The position numbers were made by a program, and so were the translations under genes. Shown piece after piece: positions 35,521-45,190 of a stretch of DNA of 64,000 bases (its first letter is position 1; each line of letters begins with the position of its first letter). Origin of the DNA: Govania unica (GTDB lineage: Bacteria > Pseudomonadota > Alphaproteobacteria > Sphingomonadales > Govanellaceae); contig NZ_JANWOI010000004.1 in the NCBI RefSeq assembly GCF_027920805.1, positions 124,001 to 188,000 on the forward strand. The letters run 5' to 3'. The notes under the pieces are model-generated. The model was not told the DNA's origin and ran no database searches. It was given only the letters and a program-made list of their open reading frames with translations.

Positions 35521-36743
35521 AGCTTCACTCCAAGCGCGCTTGCCACGGTGAAGATATCCTTATCGCCGCGTCCGGACAGATTGATCACCATAATGTGATC
35601 TTTCGGCAAGGTCGGGGCGACGCGCAGCGCATAGGCGATGGCATGGGCCGACTCAAGCGCCGGAATGATGCCTTCGAGTTTGGAGCAGACTTGAAAGGCG
35701 TTCAACGCCTCGTCATCGGTGGCCGAGACATATTGGACGCGGCCGATGTCATGGAGCCAGCTGTGCTCGGGACCGATGCCGGGGTAATCGAGCCCGGCCG
35801 AGATGCAGTCGGCTTCGATCACCTGACCGTCGTCGGTTTGCAGAATATAGGTGCGGTTGCCATGGAGCACGCCGGGACGGCCGCCGCTGATGGCCGCCGC
35901 GTGATGATGGGTATCCAGTCCGTGCCCGGCGGCTTCAACGCCATAGATAGCGACGTCCGGGTCATCGAGGAAGGGATGGAACAGGCCCATGGCGTTCGAT
36001 CCGCCGCCGACGCAGGCCACCAGGCTGTCGGGCAGGCGGCCTTCGGCGGCCAATACCTGTTCGCGGGCTTCGCGGCCGATGATGGACTGGAAGTCGCGCA
36101 CCATGCGTGGATAGGGATGCGGTCCGGCCACCGTGCCGATGAGGTAGAAGGTGTCATGAACATTGGCGACCCAGTCGCGCATGGCCTCGTTCATGGCGTC
36201 CTTCAAGCTGCGCGAGCCGTTCTCGACTGCCCGCACATCAGCCCCAAGAAGATGCATGCGGAATACGTTCGGCTGCTGCCGTTCGATATCCTTCGCGCCC
36301 ATATAGATGGTGCAGGGCAGGTTGAAGCGGGCGCAGACGGTGGCGGTGGCCACACCATGCTGTCCGGCCCCGGTTTCGGCGATGATGCGCGGTTTGCCCA
36401 TGCGGCGGGCGAGCAGGATCTGGCCGATGCAATTGTTGATCTTGTGGGAGCCGGTGTGATTAAGCTCTTCGCGCTTCAGATAGATTTTGGCGCCGCCGAG
36501 ATGCTCGGTCAGCCGTTCCGCGAAATAGAGCGGGTTCGGACGGCCCACATAGCTCGACATCAGGCTGTCATATTCGGCCCAGAAGCTTGGGTCGTTGCGC
36601 GCCGCCTCGTAAGCCTCGCCGACTTCCAGCAGAAGCGGCATCAGGGTTTCCGGCGCATAGCGGCCGCCATGAATGCCGAAATGGCCATGGTCGTCCGGTC
36701 CGGTGCGGAGCGAGTTTGATGCAGGGTTCGGCGAAGACGCCAT
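35517..36743 (-). CDS. trpB: Tryptophan synthase beta subunit
   Basis: TrpB condenses indole and serine with pyridoxal phosphate. The PLP lysine is Lys101 in [18 protein letters not shown], and the phosphate-binding loop is [12 protein letters not shown]. The 408-residue length is usual, and this is the TrpB1 form that partners TrpA (trpA follows directly). It lies 34 bases after trpF. The rest of the pathway (trpE, G, D, C) is not in the window. Confidence 0.97.
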   Translation of the reverse strand: MASSPNPASNSLRTGPDDHGHFGIHGGRYAPETLMPLLLEVGEAYEAARNDPSFWAEYDSLMSSYVGRPNPLYFAERLTEHLGGAKIYLKREELNHTGSHKINNCIGQILLARRMGKPRIIAETGAGQHGVATATVCARFNLPCTIYMGAKDIERQQPNVFRMHLLGADVRAVENGSRSLKDAMNEAMRDWVANVHDTFYLIGTVAGPHPYPRMVRDFQSIIGREAREQVLAAEGRLPDSLVACVGGGSNAMGLFHPFLDDPDVAIYGVEAAGHGLDTHHHAAAISGGRPGVLHGNRTYILQTDDGQVIEADCISAGLDYPGIGPEHSWLHDIGRVQYVSATDDEALNAFQVCSKLEGIIPALESAHAIAYALRVAPTLPKDHIMVINLSGRGDKDIFTVASALGVKL

Positions 36744-36777
36744 TACGCAGTCTCTATCCTTAGAATTAAAACCTGTG

Positions 36778-37428
36778 TCAAAGCCGGGCGGCGACCGCGA
36801 GGAAGGCCCGGATCTTCGCCAATGACTTGATGCCGGGGCGCTCTTCCACCCCTGACGAGACGTCGACCCTGGTCGCGCCGCTGGTGGTCACCGCGTCCTC
36901 TAGGCAGTCGGCGTCGAGCCCGCCCGATAACATCCACGGCTTGTCGCTTGTCCAGTGGCTGGCCAGAAGCTCCCAATCGAAGCTCAAACCATTGCCTCCC
37001 GGCAAAGCGTCGGCCATAGATTTAGGCGCTTTCGCGTCGAACAGCAACATATCTGCGACATCGATATATTGCCGTGCTTTTTCAATATCTTCGAGCCCGG
37101 ATACGGGAATCGCCTTGATCACCGGGCGGCCAAAGCGGGCCCGGAGGGCGGCGATCCGTTCGGGTGTCTCATTGCCATGAAGCTGCAACAGATCAAAGGC
37201 ATGGGCCTGAAGGGCGGCTGCGATATCGGCGTCGCTTGGGTCGACGAACAGGGCCACGGTCTTCACCCCCGCGGGCACGACGGCGGCGAGCTGAGCTGCC
37301 GCCTCATAGCTGAGCGCGCGGGGCGAGCGGGGATAGAACACGAAGCCAAGATAATCGGCCCCATGCCTGACCGCCTCGGCCACGGCTTCGGGGGTGGTGA
37401 GCCCGCAGATTTTGGCGCTGACGCTCAT
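36778..37428 (-). CDS. trpF: Phosphoribosylanthranilate isomerase
   Basis: TrpF isomerises phosphoribosylanthranilate in tryptophan synthesis. The 216-residue TIM barrel shows the catalytic cysteine in [34 protein letters not shown] and the late [16 protein letters not shown] with catalytic Asp. It overlaps the pyrF stop by 4 bases and precedes trpB. Confidence 0.97.
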   Translation of the reverse strand: MSVSAKICGLTTPEAVAEAVRHGADYLGFVFYPRSPRALSYEAAAQLAAVVPAGVKTVALFVDPSDADIAAALQAHAFDLLQLHGNETPERIAALRARFGRPVIKAIPVSGLEDIEKARQYIDVADMLLFDAKAPKSMADALPGGNGLSFDWELLASHWTSDKPWMLSGGLDADCLEDAVTTSGATRVDVSSGVEERPGIKSLAKIRAFLAVAARL

Positions 37429-38147
37429 GATCCAAGCTCAGTAGCGATGGCGCGGGCGGCGGCCTTGCGGTCGGCGGCCTGGGTGATGGGGCGGCCGATG
37501 ACCAGATGGTCTGCTCCGGCGGCTACCGCCTCGGCTGGGGTCATGACGCGTTTCTGGTCGCCGTGGTCGGCGCCCATGGGGCGGATCCCCGGTACCATCA
37601 GAATGAAATCGGGCCCGAGTTCTGCCCGCAACGCCTTGATCTCATGGGCGGAACAGACCACACCATCGACACCGGCCGCCTTGGCCATGCGCGCGAGGCG
37701 GAGCACCTGTTCGGCCGGATCGGCGGCGACGCCAATGGCCTCAAGGTCGCTTTTATCCATGCTGGTGAGCACGGTGACGGCCAGAAGTTGTGGGCGCGCC
37801 ACGTTGAATTCTGTCGCGGCAGCGGTTGCGGCGGCCACGGCTGCCTGCAGCATCGCCGGTCCGCCCGAGGCATGCAATGTCATGAAATCGACGCCAAGCG
37901 GCGTGAGCGCACGCACCGCATGGGCCACGGTGTTCGGAATGTCATAAAGCTTGAGGTCGAGAAAAACCGGTAGCCCCTCGGCCCGCACGGCGGTGACGCC
38001 TGCCGGGCCGCAAGCGCCAAAAAATTCGAGGCCAAGCTTGATGCCGCCAACGGCTCCCTTGATTTCGCGGGCGAGGTCGAGGGCGCTCGACAGGCTATCG
38101 GTGTCGGCGGCGCAAAAGACGCGCGCGTGAGGGGCGATGGTCGCCAT
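37425..38147 (-). CDS. pyrF: Orotidine 5'-phosphate decarboxylase
   Basis: PyrF makes UMP from OMP in the last step of pyrimidine synthesis. The catalytic array is visible in VFLDLKLYDIPNTVAHA (Asp-Lys-x-x-Asp), and VVCSAHE and VPGIRPMG mark the phosphate-binding region. At 240 residues it is the short, bacterial type. A GGAGAG ribosome site precedes the ATG. It is 41 bases downstream of the LapA-domain gene. Confidence 0.96.
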   Translation of the reverse strand: MATIAPHARVFCAADTDSLSSALDLAREIKGAVGGIKLGLEFFGACGPAGVTAVRAEGLPVFLDLKLYDIPNTVAHAVRALTPLGVDFMTLHASGGPAMLQAAVAAATAAATEFNVARPQLLAVTVLTSMDKSDLEAIGVAADPAEQVLRLARMAKAAGVDGVVCSAHEIKALRAELGPDFILMVPGIRPMGADHGDQKRVMTPAEAVAAGADHLVIGRPITQAADRKAAARAIATELGS

Positions 38148-38188
38148 GTGGATACTCTCCGGATCGGGCTGCTCGGGCTCTGCTTCTG

Positions 38189-38470
38189 CTAGCGTCTGAG
38201 CGTGGCGTCAAAATTGCGATCGGCCTCGGCCGCACGGCGGCGCTTGAGGAAGGCGGACGCATGGGTGACGGACCAGCCGAGTATAAGCCCGAAAAAGACG
38301 CTGGCGAAAATCACGAGATAGAGGGGCACGGTCAGGCTGAATGGCACCGGGGCCAAGCTCAGTTCCACCGGCAAGCGGTTGGCAACCCCGACCAGCACGG
38401 CAAGTGCAATCACGGCGAGGGCGATAAGCCAGAATATCAAACGTATGATCAGCAAGAGGTCACCACTCAA
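38189..38470 (-). CDS. LapA-domain (DUF1049) inner-membrane protein
   Basis: A 93-residue protein with two transmembrane helices (about 7-30 and 44-66), the second followed by LGWSVTHASAFLKRRRAAEAD, a basic/acidic tail. The pattern matches the LapA (YciS) family, which in E. coli helps to regulate lipopolysaccharide synthesis via LapB. Its place between ihfB and pyrF is conserved. The start is unsure: TTG at 38470 has no ribosome site, and a TTG five codons later (38455) follows GGTGA. Confidence 0.82.
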   Translation of the reverse strand: MSGDLLLIIRLIFWLIALAVIALAVLVGVANRLPVELSLAPVPFSLTVPLYLVIFASVFFGLILGWSVTHASAFLKRRRAAEADRNFDATLRR

Positions 38471-38679
38471 GAGTCAAAAAATACGCAACTAGCGGCAGTT
38501 ATAAGCCGCTTGCCCGCGCCCGTCATCCCTGGGTGTCTTCCCTAGTGCATCTTTTTTGTTTTTTTGCCCTGCGACATCTTTGGTGAGCCGCAGGGTTGGG
38601 TCTTGAGGGCTGGTTGGCATGCATCCGGTGTCGACCGATTCTTGGGGGTCGAGAGTGCCGCCGTAGCCTTAGTGACAGG

Positions 38680-38961
38680 TCAGGATTTGTTCAGACGTTC
38701 GCGCAATTCCTTGCCCGTCTTGAAGAAGGGTACGTATTTTTCATCGACGCTGACAGTCTCGCCAGTGCGCGGATTGCGGCCCGAGCGGGCTTGCCGGTGC
38801 TTGACCGAAAACGCCCCGAAACCGCGCAATTCAACGCGGTCGCCGCGGGAGAGGGCGTTCGTGACTTCGTCGAAAATGGCGCTGACGATCTTTTCCACGT
38901 CGCGCTGATAGAGATGCGGATTCTTTTCGGCCAGCCGGGTGATAAGTTCCGATTTGATCAT
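38680..38961 (-). CDS. ihfB: Integration host factor subunit beta
   Basis: IHF-beta pairs with IHF-alpha to bend DNA by about 160 degrees at specific sites. This 93-residue protein has the family signature [26 protein letters not shown], of which the proline-bearing RNPRTG arm inserts into the minor groove. Start MIKSELI and DEVTNAL are closer to IHF-beta (HimD) than to HU. It lies between sppA and the LapA-domain gene, as in many alphaproteobacteria. The 209 bases after it contain no gene. Confidence 0.95.
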   Translation of the reverse strand: MIKSELITRLAEKNPHLYQRDVEKIVSAIFDEVTNALSRGDRVELRGFGAFSVKHRQARSGRNPRTGETVSVDEKYVPFFKTGKELRERLNKS

Positions 38962-39027
38962 AGGACCAAGGCTCCAATAACTGTTCTGCCCGTGGACGGT
39001 CGGCGCAGTCTTGACGTCGAAAAGAAG

Positions 39028-39933
39028 TCAGCCTCTAGGGTGCCAAACTGAGCTCAAACCGTCAAGGGTAAGGCGTTCAGATGACAGAACTTTTCCTATG
39101 CTCTGGCTGATGAACTCCTGCAACAGGCGATCCTGGGCCGAGCTGTCCACATCCACGGCCGGCAAATCGGCCGAAATTTTCTTGTCGCTTGCAAGCCAGG
39201 CGCGGGCTTCAAGCTCACCGCCGATGGCGTCCACAAGCTTGTTCTTGACCGCCTGACGGCCGGTGAAGACACGTCCATCAGCCAGGGATTTGGCCTCTTC
39301 CGGGGTCATCTGCCGGCGCGTGGCGACGAGGCCGACGAACCAGTCATAGCTGTCATTGATCAGCGACTCGATGGCCTGACGGCCTTCGGGGGTCAGGGGT
39401 TTGGTCATGGACGGCTCGCCTTTCAAAGGCGCGCTTTTGATGCTTTCCATGTCGACGCCGATTTTTTCAAACAGCTTGCCGAACTGGGCATATTCGAAAA
39501 TGACGCCGATCGAGCCGGTCAGGGTGGTCTCGCGGGCATAGATGCGGTCGGCGGCGATGGCCGTCACATAACCGCCCGATGCGGCGAGCGTGCCCATGGT
39601 GGCGACCACCGGTTTTTTGTCGGCGACGCGGCGGATGGCGTGGAACAGCGCCTCGCTCCCGGCGGTGGTGCCGCCCGGGCTGTTGATGCGGACGATGAGC
39701 GCCTTGGCGTTCGTATCCTCGGCGACGTTTTTCAGGGTTTCCTCAAGCTTGCTGTCTTCGGCGATGATGCCGTCGATGGAGATCCGCGCCACATAGGGCG
39801 TGACATTGAAGCCCGTGCGATTCATCCAGAAGATCACGAGGGCGGCAAGCGCCAGAACGGCGAGGATGCGCCAGAACCGGACTTTCTTTTTCAAGCGTCG
39901 GCGATCGATCAGAGCGTCAAGATCGGTGCTCAT
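39028..39933 (-). CDS. sppA: Signal peptide peptidase SppA, short (36K) type
   Basis: SppA is a membrane-bound S49 serine protease that degrades cleaved signal peptides. The 301-residue protein has one membrane anchor (about 20-37) and a periplasmic catalytic domain. The nucleophile is Ser119 in GTLAASGGYV, and Lys171 in SAPLKGEPS is the likely general base. VRINSPGG is the oxyanion strand. The ATG at 39933 has GAGGG seven bases upstream. It precedes ihfB by 66 bases. Confidence 0.94.
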   Translation of the reverse strand: MSTDLDALIDRRRLKKKVRFWRILAVLALAALVIFWMNRTGFNVTPYVARISIDGIIAEDSKLEETLKNVAEDTNAKALIVRINSPGGTTAGSEALFHAIRRVADKKPVVATMGTLAASGGYVTAIAADRIYARETTLTGSIGVIFEYAQFGKLFEKIGVDMESIKSAPLKGEPSMTKPLTPEGRQAIESLINDSYDWFVGLVATRRQMTPEEAKSLADGRVFTGRQAVKNKLVDAIGGELEARAWLASDKKISADLPAVDVDSSAQDRLLQEFISQSIGKVLSSERLTLDGLSSVWHPRG

Positions 39934-39981
39934 GGGAAACCCTCGAAGTGAAAAACGGCGAAAATTCGCATTCAAAGCCTG

Positions 39982-40009
39982 ATCTTAGCCTAAAACGCGT
40001 AAATGCCAA
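39982..40009 (-). promoter_or_regulatory. Candidate sppA promoter
   Basis: On the minus strand TTGGCA (40004-40009), a 16-base spacer and TAAGAT (39982-39987), about 50 bases before the sppA start. Confidence 0.45.
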
Positions 40010-40043
40010 CAGAGGGCGCATCACTTTGGGGCTCGCGTCTCGG

Positions 40044-40394
40044 CTAAAGCCTCAGCCCGAGACGCGGGCCGATCCAGATCATGGTGGTATAAAGCGCGAT
40101 GGTCAGGACGCATCCCACGCTTAAGGCGATCCAGAACGACAGGCCCTGCCGCAGCAGGGTGGGGATGACCAGAAACATCGGCAGGGATGGCAGGACATAC
40201 CAGAATGTCGCCTGGGCGTGGGCGGCCATGTTCTCGGCATCCGGCTTGTCATGCCACAGCCAGATCATGCCAAGGACGGAGACCAGCGGCAGCGACGCGA
40301 TCAACGCGCCAAAGCCCGGGCTGCGCTTGGCAACCTCTGAGATTGCCACGATGAGGACAGCGGACAGAACGGCTTTGACCAGCAAATACAGCAT
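40044..40394 (-). CDS. Small membrane protein, DUF3147-like
   Basis: This is a 116-residue protein with four likely transmembrane helices (about 1-20, 29-46, 62-82 and 86-108) and little else; AKRSPGFGALIASLPLVSVL recalls the DUF3147 family of unknown function. The ATG at 40394 has no ribosome-binding site. A promoter candidate ends seven bases before it, which would make the mRNA leaderless. A longer start at 40448 is unlikely since it falls in the rpsA terminator. It lies between rpsA and sppA. Confidence 0.75.
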   Translation of the reverse strand: MLYLLVKAVLSAVLIVAISEVAKRSPGFGALIASLPLVSVLGMIWLWHDKPDAENMAAHAQATFWYVLPSLPMFLVIPTLLRQGLSFWIALSVGCVLTIALYTTMIWIGPRLGLRL

Positions 40395-40401
40395 AATGGT
40401 A

Positions 40402-40431
40402 TTGATAGGTGATTTTGCCGGTTGTTGGCAA
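40402..40431 (-). promoter_or_regulatory. Candidate promoter giving a leaderless mRNA
   Basis: On the minus strand TTGCCA (40426-40431), 18 bases, then TATCAA (40402-40407). Seven bases separate the -10 from the ATG of the DUF3147-like gene, so transcription should begin at or next to the start codon. Confidence 0.45.
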
Positions 40432-40445
40432 ACGGGATCATGGCC

Positions 40446-40488
40446 CAAAAAGAAAGTCCCGTCCCCGGTGACCCAGGGACGGGACTTT
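40446..40488 (-). terminator. Rho-independent terminator of rpsA
   Basis: On the minus strand AAAGTCCCGTCCC and GGGACGGGACTTT make a perfect 13-bp stem with a 10-base loop, followed by CTTTTT. It starts about 36 bases after the rpsA stop. Confidence 0.92.
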
Positions 40489-40524
40489 GCAATTTAAAGA
40501 TCGTGAGTGAGGCCGAAGCCTGAC

Positions 40525-42222
40525 TTACTTCTTTTTGTCTTCCTTGGCGCGCATGGCGGCACCGAGAATGTCACCGAGGCTTGCGCCGCTGTCGGACGAA
40601 CCGAATTCAGCAACGGCAGCTTTTTCTTCAGTGATTTCAAGCTGCTTGATCGACAGCGTGATCTTGCGGGTCGCACGATCCGTACCGGTGATCAAAGCAT
40701 CGACCTTGTCGCCAACGGCGAAACGCTCGGGGCGCTGATCGCCACGGTCGCGGGCAAGATCGCTGCGGCGGATGAACGCACGCATGTCGTTGTCGCCACC
40801 GATGGTCACTTCGATGCCATTTTCCTGAACAGCAGCCACCGTGCAGGTCACGATGTCGCCCTTCTTCTTGGCCGAAGCATTGGTGAACGGATCTTTTTCA
40901 AGTTGCTTGATGCCAAGTGAGATGCGTTCTTTTTTGGTGTCCACATCGAGAACGACGGCCTTTACGACCACGCCCTTTTTGTAGTCCTGGATGGCTTCTT
41001 CGCCGGTGCGGTTCCAGTCGAGATCCGACATGTGAACCATGCCGTCCACGTCGCTGTCGAGACCGATGAACAGACCGAATTCGGTGATGTTCTTGATCTC
41101 GCCTTCGACCTGGGTGCCGACCGGATGGCTGTCAGCGAAGCTTTCCCACGGATTGGCAAGGCACTGCTTGAGACCAAGCGAGATGCGGCGCTTTTCCGGA
41201 TCGACTTCGAGCACGGCCACTTCGACTTCCTGGCTGGTCGAAACGATCTTGCCGGGATGCACGTTCTTCTTGGTCCAGCTCATTTCGGAGACGTGGACCA
41301 GACCTTCGATGCCGGATTCGAGTTCGACGAATGCACCGTAGTCGGTGATGTTCGTGACACGACCCGAAAGCTTTGCACCAACCGGGTACTTGGCGGCGAC
41401 GCCTTCCCACGGATCGGCTTCAAGCTGCTTCATGCCAAGGCTGATGCGCTGGGTATCCGGGTTGAGACGGATGATCTGCACCTTGACGGTCTGACCGATG
41501 GTGAGAGCTTCGGACGGATGACCGATACGCTTCCACGAGATGTCGGTGACATGGAGGAGGCCGTCGATGCCGCCGAGGTCCACGAACGCACCGTAATCGG
41601 TGATGTTCTTGACCACGCCGTCCACAACCTGGCCTTCTTTCAGCGAAGAAATCAGGTCCGCACGCTGTTCGGCGCGGGTTTCTTCGAGAATGACGCGACG
41701 CGAGACAACGATGTTGCCACGGCGACGGTCCATTTTCAGGATCTGGAAGGGCTGCGGGATGTTCATCAGCGGAGTGATGTCACGCAAGGGGCGGATATCA
41801 ACCTGGCTGCCGGGAAGGAAGGCCACGGCGCCCGAAAGGTCAACCGTGAAGCCGCCTTTGACGCGGCCGAAGATAACGCCTTCAACGCGCTCGTTGGCTT
41901 CATAAGCCTTTTCGAGCTTTTCCCAGGACTCTTCGCGGCGAGCCTTATCGCGCGAGAGGATGGCTTCGCCCATGGCGTTTTCGATGCGGTCGATGAACAC
42001 TTCGACGCCGTCACCGATTTTCACTTCGACGGAGCCGTGGCCGAATTCCTTCAGCGGCACGCGGCCTTCAGCCTTGAGGCCGATGTCGACAATAGCAAAA
42101 TCGCTTTCGATGGCAATAACGCGGCCAGTGACGACGCGGCCTTCGAAGCGCGTGCTCTGCCCAAGGCTCTCGTCAAGCAGGGCGGCAAAATCGTCACGTG
42201 ATGGATTAGCAGAATTGGTCAT
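40525..42222 (-). CDS. rpsA: 30S ribosomal protein S1
   Basis: S1 unfolds mRNA and helps translation initiation. The 565-residue protein has six S1/OB-fold repeats; those in the second half are clearest, each with a variant of ITDYGAFVDLGGIDGLLHVTDISW. The first two repeats are more divergent and bind the ribosome. AAGGAAATTTA precedes the ATG. It follows cmk after 149 bases with a structured leader and ends at a strong terminator. Confidence 0.97.
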   Translation of the reverse strand: MTNSANPSRDDFAALLDESLGQSTRFEGRVVTGRVIAIESDFAIVDIGLKAEGRVPLKEFGHGSVEVKIGDGVEVFIDRIENAMGEAILSRDKARREESWEKLEKAYEANERVEGVIFGRVKGGFTVDLSGAVAFLPGSQVDIRPLRDITPLMNIPQPFQILKMDRRRGNIVVSRRVILEETRAEQRADLISSLKEGQVVDGVVKNITDYGAFVDLGGIDGLLHVTDISWKRIGHPSEALTIGQTVKVQIIRLNPDTQRISLGMKQLEADPWEGVAAKYPVGAKLSGRVTNITDYGAFVELESGIEGLVHVSEMSWTKKNVHPGKIVSTSQEVEVAVLEVDPEKRRISLGLKQCLANPWESFADSHPVGTQVEGEIKNITEFGLFIGLDSDVDGMVHMSDLDWNRTGEEAIQDYKKGVVVKAVVLDVDTKKERISLGIKQLEKDPFTNASAKKKGDIVTCTVAAVQENGIEVTIGGDNDMRAFIRRSDLARDRGDQRPERFAVGDKVDALITGTDRATRKITLSIKQLEITEEKAAVAEFGSSDSGASLGDILGAAMRAKEDKKK

Positions 42223-42371
42223 TAAATTTCCTTATTTCGTTTCATATCCAGGCCTGCCGGTTGTCTCCGGCGGTCTTCCCGACCCTGTTTCAGGGGCAGG
42301 TCAGTGAGCAAAACACCCACAAAAAAAATCAAGCCAAGGCGTCCCTGAACAAGGGTCCCTGGCCCAGACTT

Positions 42372-43022
42372 TTACTGCGGGCGGTGTCCAAGTGTGCGTT
42401 CGACCAAGGTGAGCGCAGCTTGGAACACCGTCTCTATATCGGAATTTGTGGTATCGAGCAAGTGCGCGTCCGCAGCCTGAACCAGCGGGGCGGTGGGGCG
42501 GGAGGCGTCGCGCTGATCGCGGGCGCGGAGGTCGGCGAGCACGGTGTCGAAGTCGGTGTTCTGACCCTTGGCCAGAAGCTCGGCCAGACGGCGGCGGGCG
42601 CGGGTTTCATCGCTCGCGGTGACATAGATCTTGAGGTCGGCATGGGGGCAGACCACGGTGCCGATATCGCGGCCATCGAGCACAGCTCCCGCGAGCCCAT
42701 CCGGTGGTGTCGCGGCAAAGCGGCGCTGAAGGTCGAGAAGGGCCGTGCGCACCCCCGGCATGGCGGCCACGCGGGAGGCGGCTGAGCCCGCGTCTTCCGA
42801 ACGGATGGCGTCGTCATCAAGGAGGCGGAGATCGAGGTCGGCGGCCATTCGTGCGGCCTCGGCTGCGTTATCAAGGTCAGCCCCGGCGCGCAGCAGCGTG
42901 AGCCCGACGGCGCGGTAGAGCGCCCCGGTATCGAGAAAGGCAAAACCCAGATGGCGGGCGAGCCTCCGGGCCAGAGTGCCCTTGCCGGCGGCGGCCGGGC
43001 CATCGATGGCGATGACGGTCAT
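42372..43022 (-). CDS. cmk: Cytidylate kinase
   Basis: Cmk phosphorylates CMP and dCMP. The 216-residue protein shows the P-loop [17 protein letters not shown], the [10 protein letters not shown] nucleotide-binding loop and [13 protein letters not shown] with conserved Arg-Asp. The ATG overlaps the aroA stop by 4 bases. The pairing aroA-cmk-rpsA is widespread in Proteobacteria. Confidence 0.96.
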   Translation of the reverse strand: MTVIAIDGPAAAGKGTLARRLARHLGFAFLDTGALYRAVGLTLLRAGADLDNAAEAARMAADLDLRLLDDDAIRSEDAGSAASRVAAMPGVRTALLDLQRRFAATPPDGLAGAVLDGRDIGTVVCPHADLKIYVTASDETRARRRLAELLAKGQNTDFDTVLADLRARDQRDASRPTAPLVQAADAHLLDTTNSDIETVFQAALTLVERTLGHRPQ

Positions 43023-44347
43023 TGGATGCGGGCTCCAAGACGGTTCATGAGGGCGGTGAAGCCCGGAAAGCTTGTGTTGATCGGCGCGCCGTCATCGACC
43101 GTCACCGGTTCCGCGGCGATCAGCCCGAGGATGAGGAACGACATGGCGATGCGATGGTCGAGATGGGTGGCGATGCTGGCTCCGCCCTTAACAGGTCCGC
43201 CGGTGACGGTCATGCCGTCCGGCTGTTCCTCCACCGCGACTCCGCAGGCGCTCAATCCGCTGGCCATGACGGCGAGGCGGTCGCTTTCCTTGACCCGAAG
43301 CTCGGCGAGGCCGGTCATATGGGTGGCGCCGGTGGCAGCGGCGGCGGCAATGGCGAGGATGGGATATTCGTCGATCATCGACGGCGCGCGTTCGGCCGGG
43401 ACGGTGACGCCATGCAACTGGCTCGCCCGCACCACAAGGTCGCCCACGGGTTCGCCGCCGGTCTCGCGCTGGTTTTCAATGCGGATATCGCCGCCCATTT
43501 CCAGAAGGGTCTCAAACAGCCCGGTGCGCAGCGGGTTGAGCCCGACATTCCGCAGCGTCAGCTCAGACCCGGGCACAATCAGCGCCGCCACCACCAGAAA
43601 GGCGGCCGACGAGGGATCGGCAGGCACGGTGATTTCCTGCCCGCGCAGGGTGGGCTGGCCGTGGAGGCGGATGATTCGTCTGTTGCCCTCGGCCTCGGTG
43701 GTGATGTCGGCGCCAAAGGCACGCAACATGCGCTCGCTATGGTCGCGGGTGGCTTCGGGTTCGATCACCGTGGTCACACCGGGGCAGTTGAGCCCGGCGA
43801 GGAGAATGGCGGACTTCACCTGAGCTGATGGCACCGGCAGGGTATAACTGATCGGCAGAGGATCGGCGGCACCCTCAAGCGCGAGCGGCAGGCGGCCCGC
43901 CGTCCGGCTGACAAAGCGCGCGCCCATCTGGCCGAGCGGCCCGGTCACCCGGGCCATGGGGCGACCGCGCAGCGACGCGTCGCCGGTGAAGAAGGTGGTG
44001 AAGGGACAGCCGGCGGCGAGCCCCATCAAAAGCCGCGCACCGGTGCCGGAATTGCCCATGTCGAGCACATCGTTCGGCTCCCGGAGCCCGCTCACACCGA
44101 CGCCGGACACCCGCCAGACGCCCTGTTGGTCGCGGCTGACGCTTGCGCCAAAGGCTTCCATGGCTTTCGCGCTGTTGAGCACGTCCTCGCCCTCAAGCAA
44201 TCCGTGGATGACGGTGTCGCCGATCGCAAGACCGCCGAGAATCAGGGCCCGATGAGAAATTGATTTGTCGCCGGGGGCGGTGGCTTCGCCGGTGAGAGGC
44301 GTGCCTTGTGAGGAGGTCAGCGGGACAGCTGCGGATTGGTGGGACAT
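43019..44347 (-). CDS. aroA: 3-phosphoshikimate 1-carboxyvinyltransferase (EPSP synthase)
   Basis: AroA joins shikimate 3-phosphate and phosphoenolpyruvate in aromatic amino-acid synthesis. The 442-residue protein shows [20 protein letters not shown] near the N-terminus, [16 protein letters not shown] and, in the second half, [27 protein letters not shown] marks the C-terminus. The residues next to the LMGLAAG sequence look like class II enzymes common in alphaproteobacteria. ATG at 44347 is chosen; a TTG three codons upstream is possible and neither has a clear ribosome site. Confidence 0.95.
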   Translation of the reverse strand: MSHQSAAVPLTSSQGTPLTGEATAPGDKSISHRALILGGLAIGDTVIHGLLEGEDVLNSAKAMEAFGASVSRDQQGVWRVSGVGVSGLREPNDVLDMGNSGTGARLLMGLAAGCPFTTFFTGDASLRGRPMARVTGPLGQMGARFVSRTAGRLPLALEGAADPLPISYTLPVPSAQVKSAILLAGLNCPGVTTVIEPEATRDHSERMLRAFGADITTEAEGNRRIIRLHGQPTLRGQEITVPADPSSAAFLVVAALIVPGSELTLRNVGLNPLRTGLFETLLEMGGDIRIENQRETGGEPVGDLVVRASQLHGVTVPAERAPSMIDEYPILAIAAAAATGATHMTGLAELRVKESDRLAVMASGLSACGVAVEEQPDGMTVTGGPVKGGASIATHLDHRIAMSFLILGLIAAEPVTVDDGAPINTSFPGFTALMNRLGARIQ

Positions 44348-44547
44348 CGGGCTCAAACTACTTTATGTATCACTTGGACTTGCTCTTTAGCATATCCGCT
44401 CCGGTCCCCAAATCCATATTGGGTACTCTTTTTCGGAGCGGCGGCAGGAGGGCCCGACGGATTTGCCTTTGACAGCGCTTACCGAACATGGCAAACGAAA
44501 ATCCGTTTTGGACTTGATCCGTAGTTGGATTTTTAGGGAGATTTCCC
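44348..44547. other. Divergent promoter region of aroA and the zinc-ribbon gene
   Basis: A 200-base gap. It contains a TTGACA (44469-44474) on the plus strand without a good -10 at the right distance, and a hairpin CCCAA-ATCCATA-TTGGG within a wider CTCCG/CGGAG stem. No coding sequence is evident. Confidence 0.5.
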
Positions 44548-44883
44548 ATGGCTATGCCGGAGTGGGGCACTAAACGTCAGTGCCCGAAGTGTGCTGAGCG
44601 CTTCTATGACCTCAAAAAGGCCTTTCCGCTCACTTGTGTGGCCTGCGGATATGAGTTCGAGCCTGAGGCGCTGCTGAAAAGCAAGGCGCCGCTTCAGGAA
44701 GACCCCGCGAAGTTGCGCAAGGTCGTGCCTGAGGCTTCTGAAGCCGCCGAAGTGGGCGAGGAAGAATTCGAAGACGAATTCGAAGCCGAAGGTGATGACG
44801 ATACCATTCTCGCGGATGAGCTTGAGGATGAAGAGGATGTCGCTGACGTGATCGACAAACGTCCGAGCAAGGAAGAAATCTGA
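44548..44883 (+). CDS. TIGR02300 family zinc-ribbon acidic protein
   Basis: A 111-residue protein of unknown function that is conserved in alphaproteobacteria next to aroA. The N-terminus has a four-cysteine zinc ribbon (RQCPKCAERFYDLKK and TCVACGYEFEPE). Beyond residue 60 the chain is strongly acidic with repeated Glu/Asp (EEEFEDEFEAEGDDD), probably disordered. The ATG follows AGGGAGA. The zinc ribbon suggests nucleic-acid or protein binding, but no role is established. Confidence 0.88.
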   Translation: MAMPEWGTKRQCPKCAERFYDLKKAFPLTCVACGYEFEPEALLKSKAPLQEDPAKLRKVVPEASEAAEVGEEEFEDEFEAEGDDDTILADELEDEEDVADVIDKRPSKEEI

Positions 44884-45057
44884 TTTTCGGTGGAATTTGG
44901 CGGGTTTCCGGCTTTTAGCCAAAAAAGTGACAGGGCGATGCAATCGCCTCTTGATCTTCTCCGGCAACCTGCATAAGTTCCCGCCACGCCTGCTGATAAG
45001 CAGACGGCAAGTTTTGCGACATAACCTGATCCCGGTTGTTTTGGGGCAGGATGTTCT

Positions 45058-45133
<76 letters not shown>

Positions 45134-45141
45134 GAATACAG

Positions 45142-45179
45142 AAACCCGGTACGGCAACGTACCGGGTTTCGTGTTTTTC
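45142..45179 (+). terminator. Rho-independent terminator of tRNA-Ala
   Basis: AAACCCGGTAC and GTACCGGGTTT form an 11-bp perfect stem around GGCAAC, followed by CGTGTTTTT. Confidence 0.9.
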
Positions 45180-45190
45180 CAGATCAGGTC

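Noticed and set aside
38567-38595. Terminator after ihfB (CCCTGCG/CGCAGGG with a poly-T stretch)
   Set aside because: The T-run lies 5' of the hairpin on the plus strand and becomes an A-run 3' of it on the minus strand, so it is wrong for both directions.
38596-39051. A 151-codon plus-strand open frame across ihfB
   Set aside because: It overlaps ihfB in antisense and lacks any recognisable motif.
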